DNA of 5,548 bases from an uncultured Bacilli bacterium (GTDB lineage Bacteria; Bacillota_I; Bacilli_A; RF39; UBA660), in NCBI GenBank assembly GCA_944331945.1, contig CALVJC010000057.1:1-5548 (forward strand), read 5' to 3'. The position numbers and the translations under genes are program-made. Positions within the stretch are counted from its first letter, which is position 1. Every line of letters starts with the position of its first letter. Positions 1 to 5,548 of the stretch are shown in pieces. The notes beneath the pieces are model-generated. The model did not search any database and was not told where the DNA came from. It was given only the letters and a program-made list of their open reading frames with translations.

Positions 1-2421
1 TATCCTTTATCTATGATAACGAAAAAGCGAATGGATATGGCTTTACAGAAGGGATTTCATCCAACAAGAGAAGAGCTTTTGAATCATTCTGAGTTTTGTG
101 AAAATAAGATTTTTATGGATTCTTTGAAACGAAGGGATTCTTTTTACGCTCCTTTTGATCGGAATATGTCTTTGGCGGAGAAACGCGCTTTTATGATTCC
201 ACTTGCCAAAGAAAAAAATTATCAAGCGATTGCTGAGTTACCTTTTTTGGATTCTCGTTTTGGCTATGAGGGAGGAGGAAATTTGGCTACGTTGGTGTTG
301 CAGGAGCTTGCTTTTGATTTTGATGAAGAAGATTCTAAGACACAACGAAAATTTTACGAAAAGCTTAATAAAATGGTTGATGGTGTCGCTTCTTTACAGT
401 ATGCTAGTCTGCGGAAGGCTTTTCCTTTTGTTAGCTTTGATCAGATTAATGATATGGTAATCGAAGTTTTTCAAAGAGCCAAAATAAATCAAGATTCTGC
501 TTCGATTGATTCCTTCGCTTTTCAAATAGTAAATTCTCTCGATGATTCCAAACATCTCGAGACCTATCAAGATATTCTTTCTCATCTATATCAAATTTAT
601 GAACATGATGGAGTATTGCCTTATCATGTTACGACGAAATTTTATGGAGAAATTTTAAAAAAACAAAAAGAACATTATACGAATCGGGAAAAGAAAAAGC
701 TTATTGATTCTTTAAAAGAACAACTTCCTTTGCAAAAGAAAACAGCAAAAAAATTCTTGATAGCCAAAGAGTTGAAGAAAGTTAAACAAAGCTTTCAAGA
801 GCAGAAAAAGGAAATTTTAGGACTAACAACCGAAGAATGGAAGAGAGAATTAGAGAAGGGTCATCAACATCTTTTGACCATGAAAATGTTAAAGAAGGAA
901 TCTCTTTCCCTTACAGAAGAAACATTACAGATGCTTGACCAAGCTTTCTTACAAGGTACTTTGGATGAGGAAGTAGTCGCTTCCCTGTTTCCTCAAATTT
1001 CAAAAAGAACAAGAAAGATGCTTGTGAATCAATATGTGAAAAAGGTGATCCCTCACCTTACTACAACTTCTCTGGCAGACAGTATGGAACTGTATGAGGA
1101 ACATTTTGCGTATCATTATCATTATTATAAAATAGCGACGAAGAAAAAGTATTGGCAAAATGTTTGTTCACTTGTTTTGTCTTGTGATAAAGCAGGGCTT
1201 GAAGATATCTTATATGAAACAAAAAAGAAGAATGATTTGAAGGAATTAATTCCGCTTTTTGATCTTTTGCCGTTTTGTTCTTTAAAAGTATTGGAAGCAA
1301 TGATAAGAAATCGATCCCGGATCTTTCGGCAGTTAAAAGAGGCTTCTCTTGTGACGAATGATTCTCTTGATTCGTTTATGAATCATTTTGAACGCTTTGT
1401 TCGTCTTGCCAAGGCTTATGGTAGCGCAGATGATCTGATGTTAGCGGCTTTAGGAAAAGAACGAGTAGAAACGATTGTTGAAGATGAATTGACAAGTCAG
1501 GATTTAAGAAAATACCTTTTGGTTTATGAAAAGATGATGAAACAGAAAAAGACGAGTATTCCACCGGTATCGGGAGTCTACCAAAACTATTCTTATGCTA
1601 CCGCGGAAAATTTTGATGCGGAACGGTTGTTAATTGGCAAACGTTGTTTTGGAAGTTGTATGGGAATTGATGGAGCAGGAGAGAAAGCTTATTTAAAAGG
1701 TCTTTATGAAAAAGATGGGGATGTCTTACTCATTAAGAAGAAAGATACGGAAGAATTTGTGGCAAGGGCCTTATTGTTTCGAAAAGGAAATTTTGTGGTG
1801 ATGGCTCCGATTCATGATGCGGTCGGAATTGCAGATAAATTTTATCAAAAAGAATTTTTGGATTCGATTGGGGAGGGGATGATCCAAAAAGCCAAGAAGA
1901 GTGGAGATAATCTAGAGTATGTTTTTGTAACCAATGTAGCTGATTTATTAGAAGGTGAATATAAAGAAATAGAACATACGTCTTTAAAAGATGATTTTCC
2001 GCATGCGGATTTAGAGGAATATGCTTATCTCATTACTCCATGGGAAGAAGAAATCGATCCCAATCCTAATATAAAAGCCCAAGGTAGTTATGCTATGAAG
2101 CGATCCGAAATCAAAGATATGGATCAGGTCACAGAAGAAGAAATGACGCAATTAAAAGCTTTGTCTATCTTATTCGAATCTGATCCCATCCAAAAAGAAG
2201 AAAAGGCTCGTGATTTTGAACCTTTCGAGAAGAAAAAATATAAAGCTCTTTATAAAGGGGATGATTGGTATCTTGCTTTAAAAGACGATAAAACTCTTGA
2301 AACTGTCACTTTACCAATCTCTTCGGTTAAGCAAAAAAGAGAAATGGAACAAGCAAAAAAGGCTTTGATGCAATCCTATCAAGAAAATAGAAATAATGGT
2401 ATGTCAAGAAGGGGGCGATAA
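1..2421 (+). CDS. Unrecognised large Lys-rich protein, 5' end probably outside the window
   Basis: I do not recognise the family. The frame is open from base 1; the first ATG is at 13, but the 12 bases before it contain no ribosome binding site, so the true start is probably upstream. Counted from that ATG the product has 802 residues and no signal peptide or membrane segment, suggesting a cytosolic protein. Residues 1-510 look mostly helical and rich in Lys, Glu and Leu, with a strongly charged stretch at about 213-282 and a His/Tyr-rich patch at 364-372. From about 520 the character changes to short beta-like segments: C546 and C549 sit in RCFGSCMGIDG, followed by VLLIKKKD (571-578), FVARALLFRKGNFVVMAPI (582-600) and YVFVTN (636-641). 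The tail (695-802) is acidic, then basic. This later part vaguely resembles the Cys-Val-Gly region of PcfJ-like proteins, a weak impression only. The stop lies 3 bases before the next gene, implying co-transcription. Confidence 0.88.
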   Translation, partial: YPLSMITKKRMDMALQKGFHPTREELLNHSEFCENKIFMDSLKRRDSFYAPFDRNMSLAEKRAFMIPLAKEKNYQAIAELPFLDSRFGYEGGGNLATLVLQELAFDFDEEDSKTQRKFYEKLNKMVDGVASLQYASLRKAFPFVSFDQINDMVIEVFQRAKINQDSASIDSFAFQIVNSLDDSKHLETYQDILSHLYQIYEHDGVLPYHVTTKFYGEILKKQKEHYTNREKKKLIDSLKEQLPLQKKTAKKFLIAKELKKVKQSFQEQKKEILGLTTEEWKRELEKGHQHLLTMKMLKKESLSLTEETLQMLDQAFLQGTLDEEVVASLFPQISKRTRKMLVNQYVKKVIPHLTTTSLADSMELYEEHFAYHYHYYKIATKKKYWQNVCSLVLSCDKAGLEDILYETKKKNDLKELIPLFDLLPFCSLKVLEAMIRNRSRIFRQLKEASLVTNDSLDSFMNHFERFVRLAKAYGSADDLMLAALGKERVETIVEDELTSQDLRKYLLVYEKMMKQKKTSIPPVSGVYQNYSYATAENFDAERLLIGKRCFGSCMGIDGAGEKAYLKGLYEKDGDVLLIKKKDTEEFVARALLFRKGNFVVMAPIHDAVGIADKFYQKEFLDSIGEGMIQKAKKSGDNLEYVFVTNVADLLEGEYKEIEHTSLKDDFPHADLEEYAYLITPWEEEIDPNPNIKAQGSYAMKRSEIKDMDQVTEEEMTQLKALSILFESDPIQKEEKARDFEPFEKKKYKALYKGDDWYLALKDDKTLETVTLPISSVKQKREMEQAKKALMQSYQENRNNGMSRRGR
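2409..2415 (+). promoter_or_regulatory. Ribosome binding site for the TTG-start small gene
   Basis: AAGGGGG lies in the last codons of the upstream gene and ends 9 bases before the TTG at 2425. It is what decides the non-ATG start: there is no ATG or GTG nearby in frame, and the cold-shock-like pattern begins directly after this TTG. Confidence 0.65.
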
Positions 2422-2424
2422 CGT

Positions 2425-2649
2425 TTGAAAAAAGTAGGAAAAATTATTGCATTTGATGGACATTATGGAGTTATTTTGGATGATGAAGGAAAGGTAGATT
2501 TTTGTTATCGTGATTTTAGTGAAGGAAATCAGGGTGAAGTTTTTGATTTGGTGTTGTTTCGGAAAGAACAACGAGAAGATGATGTTCGATTAGCAAAAAA
2601 TATTAAAGTGATTAAGAAGACAAAAGAGGATATGCGGAAAATTGGTTAA
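2425..2649 (+). CDS. Small cold-shock-domain-like (OB-fold) protein, TTG start
   Basis: This 74-residue protein starts at TTG with an AAGGGGG ribosome binding site 9 bases upstream. Its pattern resembles a cold-shock domain: GKIIAFDGHYGVILDDEG (5-22) matches the first strands and RNP1 region (family form roughly G-x-V-K-W-F-x-x-x-K-G-Y-G-F-I). VDFCYRDF (24-31) falls where RNP2 (V-F-V-H-F) is expected. G34 to F40, then R55, A57 and N59, match the later G-x-V-x-F and A-x-N-V positions. F10, Y14, F26, Y28 and F31 could stack on nucleic acid bases. True Csp proteins are about 66-70 residues with stricter RNP motifs, so this is a divergent relative rather than a CspA/CspB orthologue. The basic tail (61-74) would suit RNA or DNA binding. 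It sits 3 bases behind the long unrecognised gene and is probably translated from the same mRNA. Function in the cell is unknown; nucleic acid binding is an inference. Confidence 0.8.
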   Translation: MKKVGKIIAFDGHYGVILDDEGKVDFCYRDFSEGNQGEVFDLVLFRKEQREDDVRLAKNIKVIKKTKEDMRKIG

Positions 2650-3410
2650 TGAATGAAGAAATGTGAGAAGAACATAAAGAAAAATCCAAAGAAGAAAGTG
2701 GCAAGGGTCCAGTTTCTTTTTTGATAAGAGAAAGATTCTTTTAAAAGTTCATAGATGGAAATATGAATCATGATACCAGCAATGAGACTGAAAAGGCTTC
2801 CCATGATGAAATTATTGATAAAAGGACTTAAAAAAAGAAAAGCAACAAGGGCTCCGAGTGGTTCGGATAGCCCAGAGATTAATGTGTAGAGAAAGGCTTT
2901 TTTTCGAGAGCCAGTAGCATAATAAACAGGAACAGAAATGCTGATTCCTTCGGGGATATTGTGTAAAGCAATGGCAATGGTTAAGGAAAGACCTAGCGTT
3001 ATATTTTCCTTGGACGAAAGAAAAGTAGCAATTCCTTCTGGAAGATTATGAAGAATAATAGCCATCATGGAGACAATCCCAATGCGATAGAGCTTTTGAT
3101 TCTTAATGTTTTTCTTTTCTGTTTGGGGGAAGCTTCGATCAATAAACATGGAAAAAAGAATGCCTATGACAAAAAAGATAAATAAAATGAGACAGGCGGG
3201 AAAAGGAAGAAAAATCGTTTCCAATAAAGTTCTTGCTTCGGGAATTAAATCCGTAATGGAAACACAGATCATAACCCCGGCGGCAAAAGATAAAGCTCCG
3301 GCAATTAAAGTGCTTTTCTGTTTGGTTTTGAAAAAAATAGGAATGGTTCCTAATAAAGTAGATAGTCCAGCCAAAAACGATAATAAAAAAGCCTTGGAAA
3401 TATTGCTCAT
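2646..3410 (-). CDS. ZIP-family divalent metal transporter (ZupT-like)
   Basis: An inner-membrane transporter of the ZIP family, which moves zinc and often iron or manganese into the cytoplasm. The 254 residues match the length of E. coli ZupT (about 257). Eight hydrophobic segments lie at about 5-25, 34-55, 69-92, 108-131, 138-162, 172-195, 199-220 and 235-253. The diagnostic metal-binding helices are both intact: HNLPEG (H121, N122, E125) in segment 4 and HNIPEG (H150, N151, E154) in segment 5. SEPLGA (182-187) in segment 6 is also typical. The loop between segments 3 and 4 is short and lacks the His cluster of many ZIPs. I chose the ATG at 3410 because GGTG lies 8 bases upstream; an in-frame TTG at 3437 would add 9 residues but has no ribosome binding site. 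The gene converges on the operon to its left, sharing the TTAA at 2646-2649. A poor -10-like TAAAAT (3428-3433, minus strand) is the only promoter hint. Metal specificity cannot be read from sequence alone. Confidence 0.93.
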   Translation of the reverse strand: MSNISKAFLLSFLAGLSTLLGTIPIFFKTKQKSTLIAGALSFAAGVMICVSITDLIPEARTLLETIFLPFPACLILFIFFVIGILFSMFIDRSFPQTEKKNIKNQKLYRIGIVSMMAIILHNLPEGIATFLSSKENITLGLSLTIAIALHNIPEGISISVPVYYATGSRKKAFLYTLISGLSEPLGALVAFLFLSPFINNFIMGSLFSLIAGIMIHISIYELLKESFSYQKRNWTLATFFFGFFFMFFSHFFIH

Positions 3411-3506
3411 AGTAAGTTCACCACTATATTTTATCAATGATTGGTAAAAATTAGAACCAATTGATTTATGAAGATTTTTTTACCGTAATAAATCGAGAAA
3501 AATGCA

Positions 3507-3534
3507 AAAAAATTACGCTATGCAGTAATTTTTT
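3507..3534. other. AT-rich inverted repeat: candidate terminator or operator
   Basis: AAAAAATTAC (3507-3516) is the exact reverse complement of GTAATTTTTT (3525-3534), giving a 10-bp perfect stem. Inside, GC-TAT-GC can add two pairs around a 3-base loop with one bulged A. Read on the plus strand the right arm ends in six T, so it could stop plus-strand transcripts that run across the metal transporter gene. Its right arm also overlaps the -35 box of the next gene, so a regulator-binding palindrome is an equal alternative. The stem has few G-C pairs, so terminator strength is doubtful. Confidence 0.5.
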
Positions 3535-3561
3535 GATAAGTTTGAAGAAATATTATACAAT
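3533..3561 (+). promoter_or_regulatory. Sigma-A-type promoter for the AAA_14 ATPase gene
   Basis: TTGATA (3533-3538) and TACAAT (3556-3561) are separated by 17 bases, the ideal spacing, and each box is close to consensus. Transcription would begin near 3568 and give an untranslated leader of about 18 bases carrying the ribosome binding site. The -35 box overlaps the right arm of the inverted repeat just upstream, which could couple the promoter to a regulator. Confidence 0.65.
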
Positions 3562-3571
3562 GTATTTAGAT

Positions 3572-3577
3572 GGGAGA
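3572..3577 (+). promoter_or_regulatory. Ribosome binding site that fixes the ATPase start at 3586
   Basis: GGGAGA lies 8 bases before ATG 3586. This matters because the longest uninterrupted frame begins only at 3700. The site, the promoter upstream and the Walker A motif encoded between them all show that the gene begins at 3586, before the in-frame TAG. Confidence 0.7.
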
Positions 3578-3585
3578 ACTTGTTT

Positions 3586-4782
3586 ATGATAATTAGAGAT
3601 AGATATTTAAAAGCGATAAGACCATTTTATCATCAAGGTTTAATTAAAGTTTTAATAGGAATTCATCGCTCCGGAAAATCAGTCATTTTAACGTAGATCA
3701 TGGATGAATTAAAATCAAATAAAGTAGCAGCTGATCATATTATATATATCAACTTCGAAGATTTTGATTATGAAGAATATACCGATCCGAAAAAATTGAA
3801 TTCTTATGTAAAAGAAAAAATGGTAGATCAGGAAAAATATTATATGTTTTTTGATGAAATACAAAACGTAGTTGCTTGGGAAAAAGTAATTAATTCTTTA
3901 AGAGCCACGAAAAACACTTCTATATTTATTACTGGTTCTAATAGTGATTTATTATCAAGTGATTTAGCAACACATATTGCGGGAAGGTATGTAAGTTTCA
4001 AAATAACACCTTTTACTTTTCAGGAAGTATGTGAACTTTTAAAGATAACAAATAGAAATGATATGGAAAAAGAATTTTTAGATTATATAAAATGGGGTGG
4101 AATGCCTCAAAGGTTTATGCAGACAGATGATTTATCTCGAAAAACTTATTTAAAAGATATCTATGATTCGATTATTATTAAAGACATTGTCAAAAGATTT
4201 AATATAAAAGATATTGATTTATTAAATCGTATTGTAACGTATTTATTAACGACTCCATCTCAGACCTTTTCTCCTGAATCTTTAAAAAAGTATTTTGAAA
4301 GTGTTTCTCGGGGAGTTTCTTTAGAGACTTTATATAACTATTTAGATTATATTATTCGAGCTAATCTCATTTCAAAAGCAGAAAGATATGATATTCGAGG
4401 GAAGAGAATATTAACAGGAAAGTATAAATATTATCTAACAGATTTAGGATTTACCAATATTTTAAGTGAAGGAAAAAAAGAACAAATAGGGGTATATTTA
4501 GAAAATATTGTATATAATGAGTTAATAGCTAGAGGGTATTCGGTTCATATAGGAAATACAGAAAATAGTGAAATTGATTTTATTGCTACTCGGTTTGATG
4601 AGAAAATTTATATTCAAGTCGCTTATATTTTATCTGATGAAACGGTTGTTCAAAGAGAATTTGGAGTTTATCATAAGATAGAAGATAATTATCCTAAGTA
4701 TGTCCTTACGATGGATAAATTTGATTTTTCTAGAGATGGCATTATTCATAAGAACATTGTAGATTGGTTACTTGATAGATGA
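3586..4782 (+). pseudogene. AAA_14/DUF4143 ATPase gene interrupted by an in-frame TAG
   Basis: Read through one stop, the gene has 398 codons plus TGA, a normal length for the AAA_14-DUF4143 family of P-loop ATPases, which are common in multiple copies in anaerobes and mostly of unknown role. The first 36 codons include Walker A GIHRSGKS (25-32). Codon 37 is TAG (3694-3696). After it come Walker B MFFDEIQN (87-94), ITGSNSDLLSS (115-125), the ATPase-to-DUF4143 region and a C-terminal PD-(D/E)XK-like segment with E306, EIDF (329-332) and QV (344-345). Family members usually have a Gln in the stretch after Walker A (of the type LLKQII), so the likely change is one C-to-T transition, CAG or CAA-like to TAG. 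Nothing else is broken, so the lesion is recent, a sequencing error, or read through. Three stops in a row (TGA TAA TAA) end it. Promoter and ribosome binding site are intact. Confidence 0.8.
3700..4782 (+). CDS. Remaining open frame of the AAA_14/DUF4143 ATPase, lacking Walker A
   Basis: This is the part of the interrupted gene that stays open: 360 residues from an ATG only 3 bases after the TAG. Ribosomes stopping at the TAG could restart here, but there is no independent ribosome binding site. A product made this way keeps Walker B FFDEIQ (50-55), the sensor-like ITGSNSD (77-83), a winged-helix-like middle (about 170-250) and the DUF4143 nuclease-like C-terminus (E268, D292, Q306), but has no P-loop and should not bind ATP in the normal way. 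An automatic gene caller would probably report this shorter form as an ATP-binding protein. I regard it as a remnant of the longer gene starting at 3586 unless expression is shown. Confidence 0.55.
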   Translation: MDELKSNKVAADHIIYINFEDFDYEEYTDPKKLNSYVKEKMVDQEKYYMFFDEIQNVVAWEKVINSLRATKNTSIFITGSNSDLLSSDLATHIAGRYVSFKITPFTFQEVCELLKITNRNDMEKEFLDYIKWGGMPQRFMQTDDLSRKTYLKDIYDSIIIKDIVKRFNIKDIDLLNRIVTYLLTTPSQTFSPESLKKYFESVSRGVSLETLYNYLDYIIRANLISKAERYDIRGKRILTGKYKYYLTDLGFTNILSEGKKEQIGVYLENIVYNELIARGYSVHIGNTENSEIDFIATRFDEKIYIQVAYILSDETVVQREFGVYHKIEDNYPKYVLTMDKFDFSRDGIIHKNIVDWLLDR

Positions 4783-4786
4783 TAAT

Positions 4787-4816
4787 AAAATAGGATGTAG
4801 AGTCCTATTTTTCTTT
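4787..4816 (+). terminator. Intrinsic terminator after the ATPase gene
   Basis: AAAATAGGA (4787-4795) pairs perfectly with TCCTATTTT (4803-4811) around a 7-base loop, and the T-rich run TTTTTCTTT (4808-4816) follows. It begins 4 bases after the TGA. The mirror strand also ends in a T-rich tract, so it may act in both directions. It separates the ATPase from the surface-protein gene. Confidence 0.8.
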
Positions 4817-4842
4817 GTAAAAAAGGTTATCTATGTTAAAAT
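4815..4842 (+). promoter_or_regulatory. Candidate extended -10 promoter for the vWA protein gene
   Basis: TTGTAA (4815-4820) and TAAAAT (4837-4842) are 16 bases apart, and TGT immediately precedes the -10 box, giving an extended -10 (TG-n) element. The -35 box starts within the T-tract of the preceding terminator. A start near 4849 would leave a leader of only about 17 bases, just enough for the ribosome binding site, so the exact start is uncertain. Confidence 0.5.
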
Positions 4843-4850
4843 TAAAATAA

Positions 4851-4856
4851 GAGGAG
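4851..4856 (+). promoter_or_regulatory. Strong ribosome binding site for the vWA gene
   Basis: GAGGAG ends 9 bases before ATG 4866. It picks this ATG over the in-frame ATG at 4878, which has no comparable site at the right distance. Confidence 0.75.
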
Positions 4857-4865
4857 CATAAGAGT

Positions 4866-5548
4866 ATGGATAAAGTCATGAAAAAGATAAAAGAAGGAAT
4901 CAAGAATTTAAATGGGAAACAAAAGTTAGGGATCATAAGTGGAGTAATTCTGTTAGTATTACTGATTACAGTACCTTTCGCCTTCGCTTCCCTTACTCCG
5001 GTCAAAAGTGTGTTTATTACCTCGGAGAAATTGAATTATCAAGAACAAGAGCCAGGTTCATGGCAAATAGAGAAGAGTGCCGAATGGACGGGAGTAGGAA
5101 AAGCCAGGATTACCTTTGATTTGGATACGATTGCTGTGGAGTCAAATTCCGTAAAAGATGTGATCTTTGTCTTGGATATCTCAGGATCTATGGATGGAGA
5201 TAAGTTGAATCGAGTTAAAGAAGATGCAACAGAATTAATTGAAACTTTATTATCAAATGAAGAAAATAGAGCCGCTTTAATTACTTTTGAAACAGGTTCT
5301 ACTTTAATCAGTGATTTTACCAATGAGAAAGAATATTTGTTGAATGAAATTAATAACTTAAGTTCTACGGGAAATACCAATTATTATCAACCACTAAAAC
5401 ATGTCGAAAGTATTTTAAAGAATTATCAAAAAGAAGAAAATCGAGATACCATAGTCTTATTCTTAACGGATGGTTATCCTAACGAAGATACCCCCAATCA
5501 AATTGCCGAATATGAATTCTTAAAAGATGAATATCCTTGGTTAGTGAT
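4866..5548 (+). CDS. Secreted or membrane-anchored vWA-domain protein (3' end cut by the window)
   Basis: The frame is open from the ATG to the window edge, giving the first 227 residues. The N-terminus is Lys-rich (1-20), followed by a hydrophobic segment at 21-42 ending in A39-F-A41, which fits either a signal peptide cleaved after A41 or an uncleaved anchor. From about 97 a von Willebrand factor A domain begins: KDVIFVLDISGSMDG carries the MIDAS D104-x-S106-x-S108. STGNTNYYQPL supplies the Thr (T171, possibly T168), and VLFLTDGYPNED supplies D202. All metal-coordinating positions are therefore present, so a Mg- or Mn-dependent ligand-binding domain facing outside the cell is likely. In Bacillota such proteins are often adhesins, pilus tip proteins or large cell-wall proteins with repeats and a sortase signal, but those parts would lie beyond the window. 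It is a separate transcription unit with its own promoter and ribosome binding site. Confidence 0.9.
   Translation, partial: MDKVMKKIKEGIKNLNGKQKLGIISGVILLVLLITVPFAFASLTPVKSVFITSEKLNYQEQEPGSWQIEKSAEWTGVGKARITFDLDTIAVESNSVKDVIFVLDISGSMDGDKLNRVKEDATELIETLLSNEENRAALITFETGSTLISDFTNEKEYLLNEINNLSSTGNTNYYQPLKHVESILKNYQKEENRDTIVLFLTDGYPNEDTPNQIAEYEFLKDEYPWLV

Noticed and set aside
13..15. ATG at 13 as the true start of the first gene
   Set aside because: Only 12 bases precede it, none purine-rich like a ribosome binding site, and the frame is open through them to the edge. An upstream start is more likely, though it cannot be proven here.
3435..3437. TTG at 3437 as start of the metal transporter (263 residues)
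   Set aside because: It has no ribosome binding site upstream, while ATG 3410 has GGTG at a suitable distance and begins directly before the first membrane segment.
3106..3447. A 113-codon plus-strand frame opposite the start of the metal transporter
   Set aside because: It is antisense to a clear ZIP protein with intact metal-binding motifs, has no family features and no ribosome binding site that stands out.
3481..3534. A Zur-type operator upstream of the ZIP transporter (CGTAAT and ATTACG pieces)
   Set aside because: The Bacillus Zur box has GTAAT on the left and ATTAC on the right with a 1-base centre. Here the perfect dyad has them in the opposite order with an 8-base centre, and CGTAATAAATCG is not symmetric.
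4780..4788. TGA read as tryptophan (Mycoplasma code)
   Set aside because: All tryptophans checked in the genes read here use TGG, and the vWA frame contains no TGA. The TGA here is followed by two TAA codons, so it does not discriminate, but nothing supports recoding.
4805..5005. A 66-codon minus-strand frame with a hydrophobic stretch
   Set aside because: It covers the terminator, promoter and signal segment of the vWA gene in reverse; the hydrophobicity comes from the complement of Lys-rich and Leu/Ile codons.
5039..5380. A 113-codon minus-strand frame near the right end
   Set aside because: It mirrors the plus-strand vWA frame, whose MIDAS motif, signal segment, promoter and ribosome binding site are all present.

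Overview
The window comes from an AT-rich, low-GC genome. Several features point to Bacillota, perhaps an uncultured gut Bacilli, Erysipelotrichia or RF39-like lineage: heavy use of Lys and Phe, GGAG-type ribosome binding sites, sigma-A-like promoters and a TTG start. All tryptophans I checked in the genes read here are TGG and stops are TAA or TGA, so the standard bacterial code (table 11) fits. The lineage is an inference, since no rRNA or other marker gene is present.

Layout. (1) 1-2649, plus strand: a long gene of unrecognised family whose reading frame runs off the left edge. A small TTG-initiated gene with a cold-shock-domain-like pattern follows 3 bases later; the two look like one operon. 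(2) 2646-3410, minus strand: a ZIP-family divalent metal transporter (ZupT-like). It converges on the operon so tightly that the two stop codons share a 4-base TTAA palindrome, leaving no room for a terminator. (3) 3411-3585: a divergent intergenic region holding an AT-rich hairpin and a good sigma-A promoter with a ribosome binding site. (4) 3586-4782, plus strand: an AAA_14/DUF4143 ATPase interrupted by an in-frame TAG just after its Walker A motif. The remaining 360 codons are intact. (5) 4783-4865: an intrinsic terminator, then a promoter and strong ribosome binding site. (6) 4866 to the right edge: the 5' part of a secreted or membrane-anchored von Willebrand factor A (vWA) domain protein with a complete MIDAS metal-binding motif, cut by the window end.

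The genes do not form one evident pathway. The metal transporter, the ATPase and the surface protein appear to be separate transcription units. The points most worth a second look are the amber codon in an otherwise intact ATPase, the unrecognised long protein paired with an OB-fold-like small protein, and the terminator-free convergent overlap that predicts antisense transcription across the transporter. I see no CRISPR array, tRNA, rRNA, insertion sequence or obvious new defence system.
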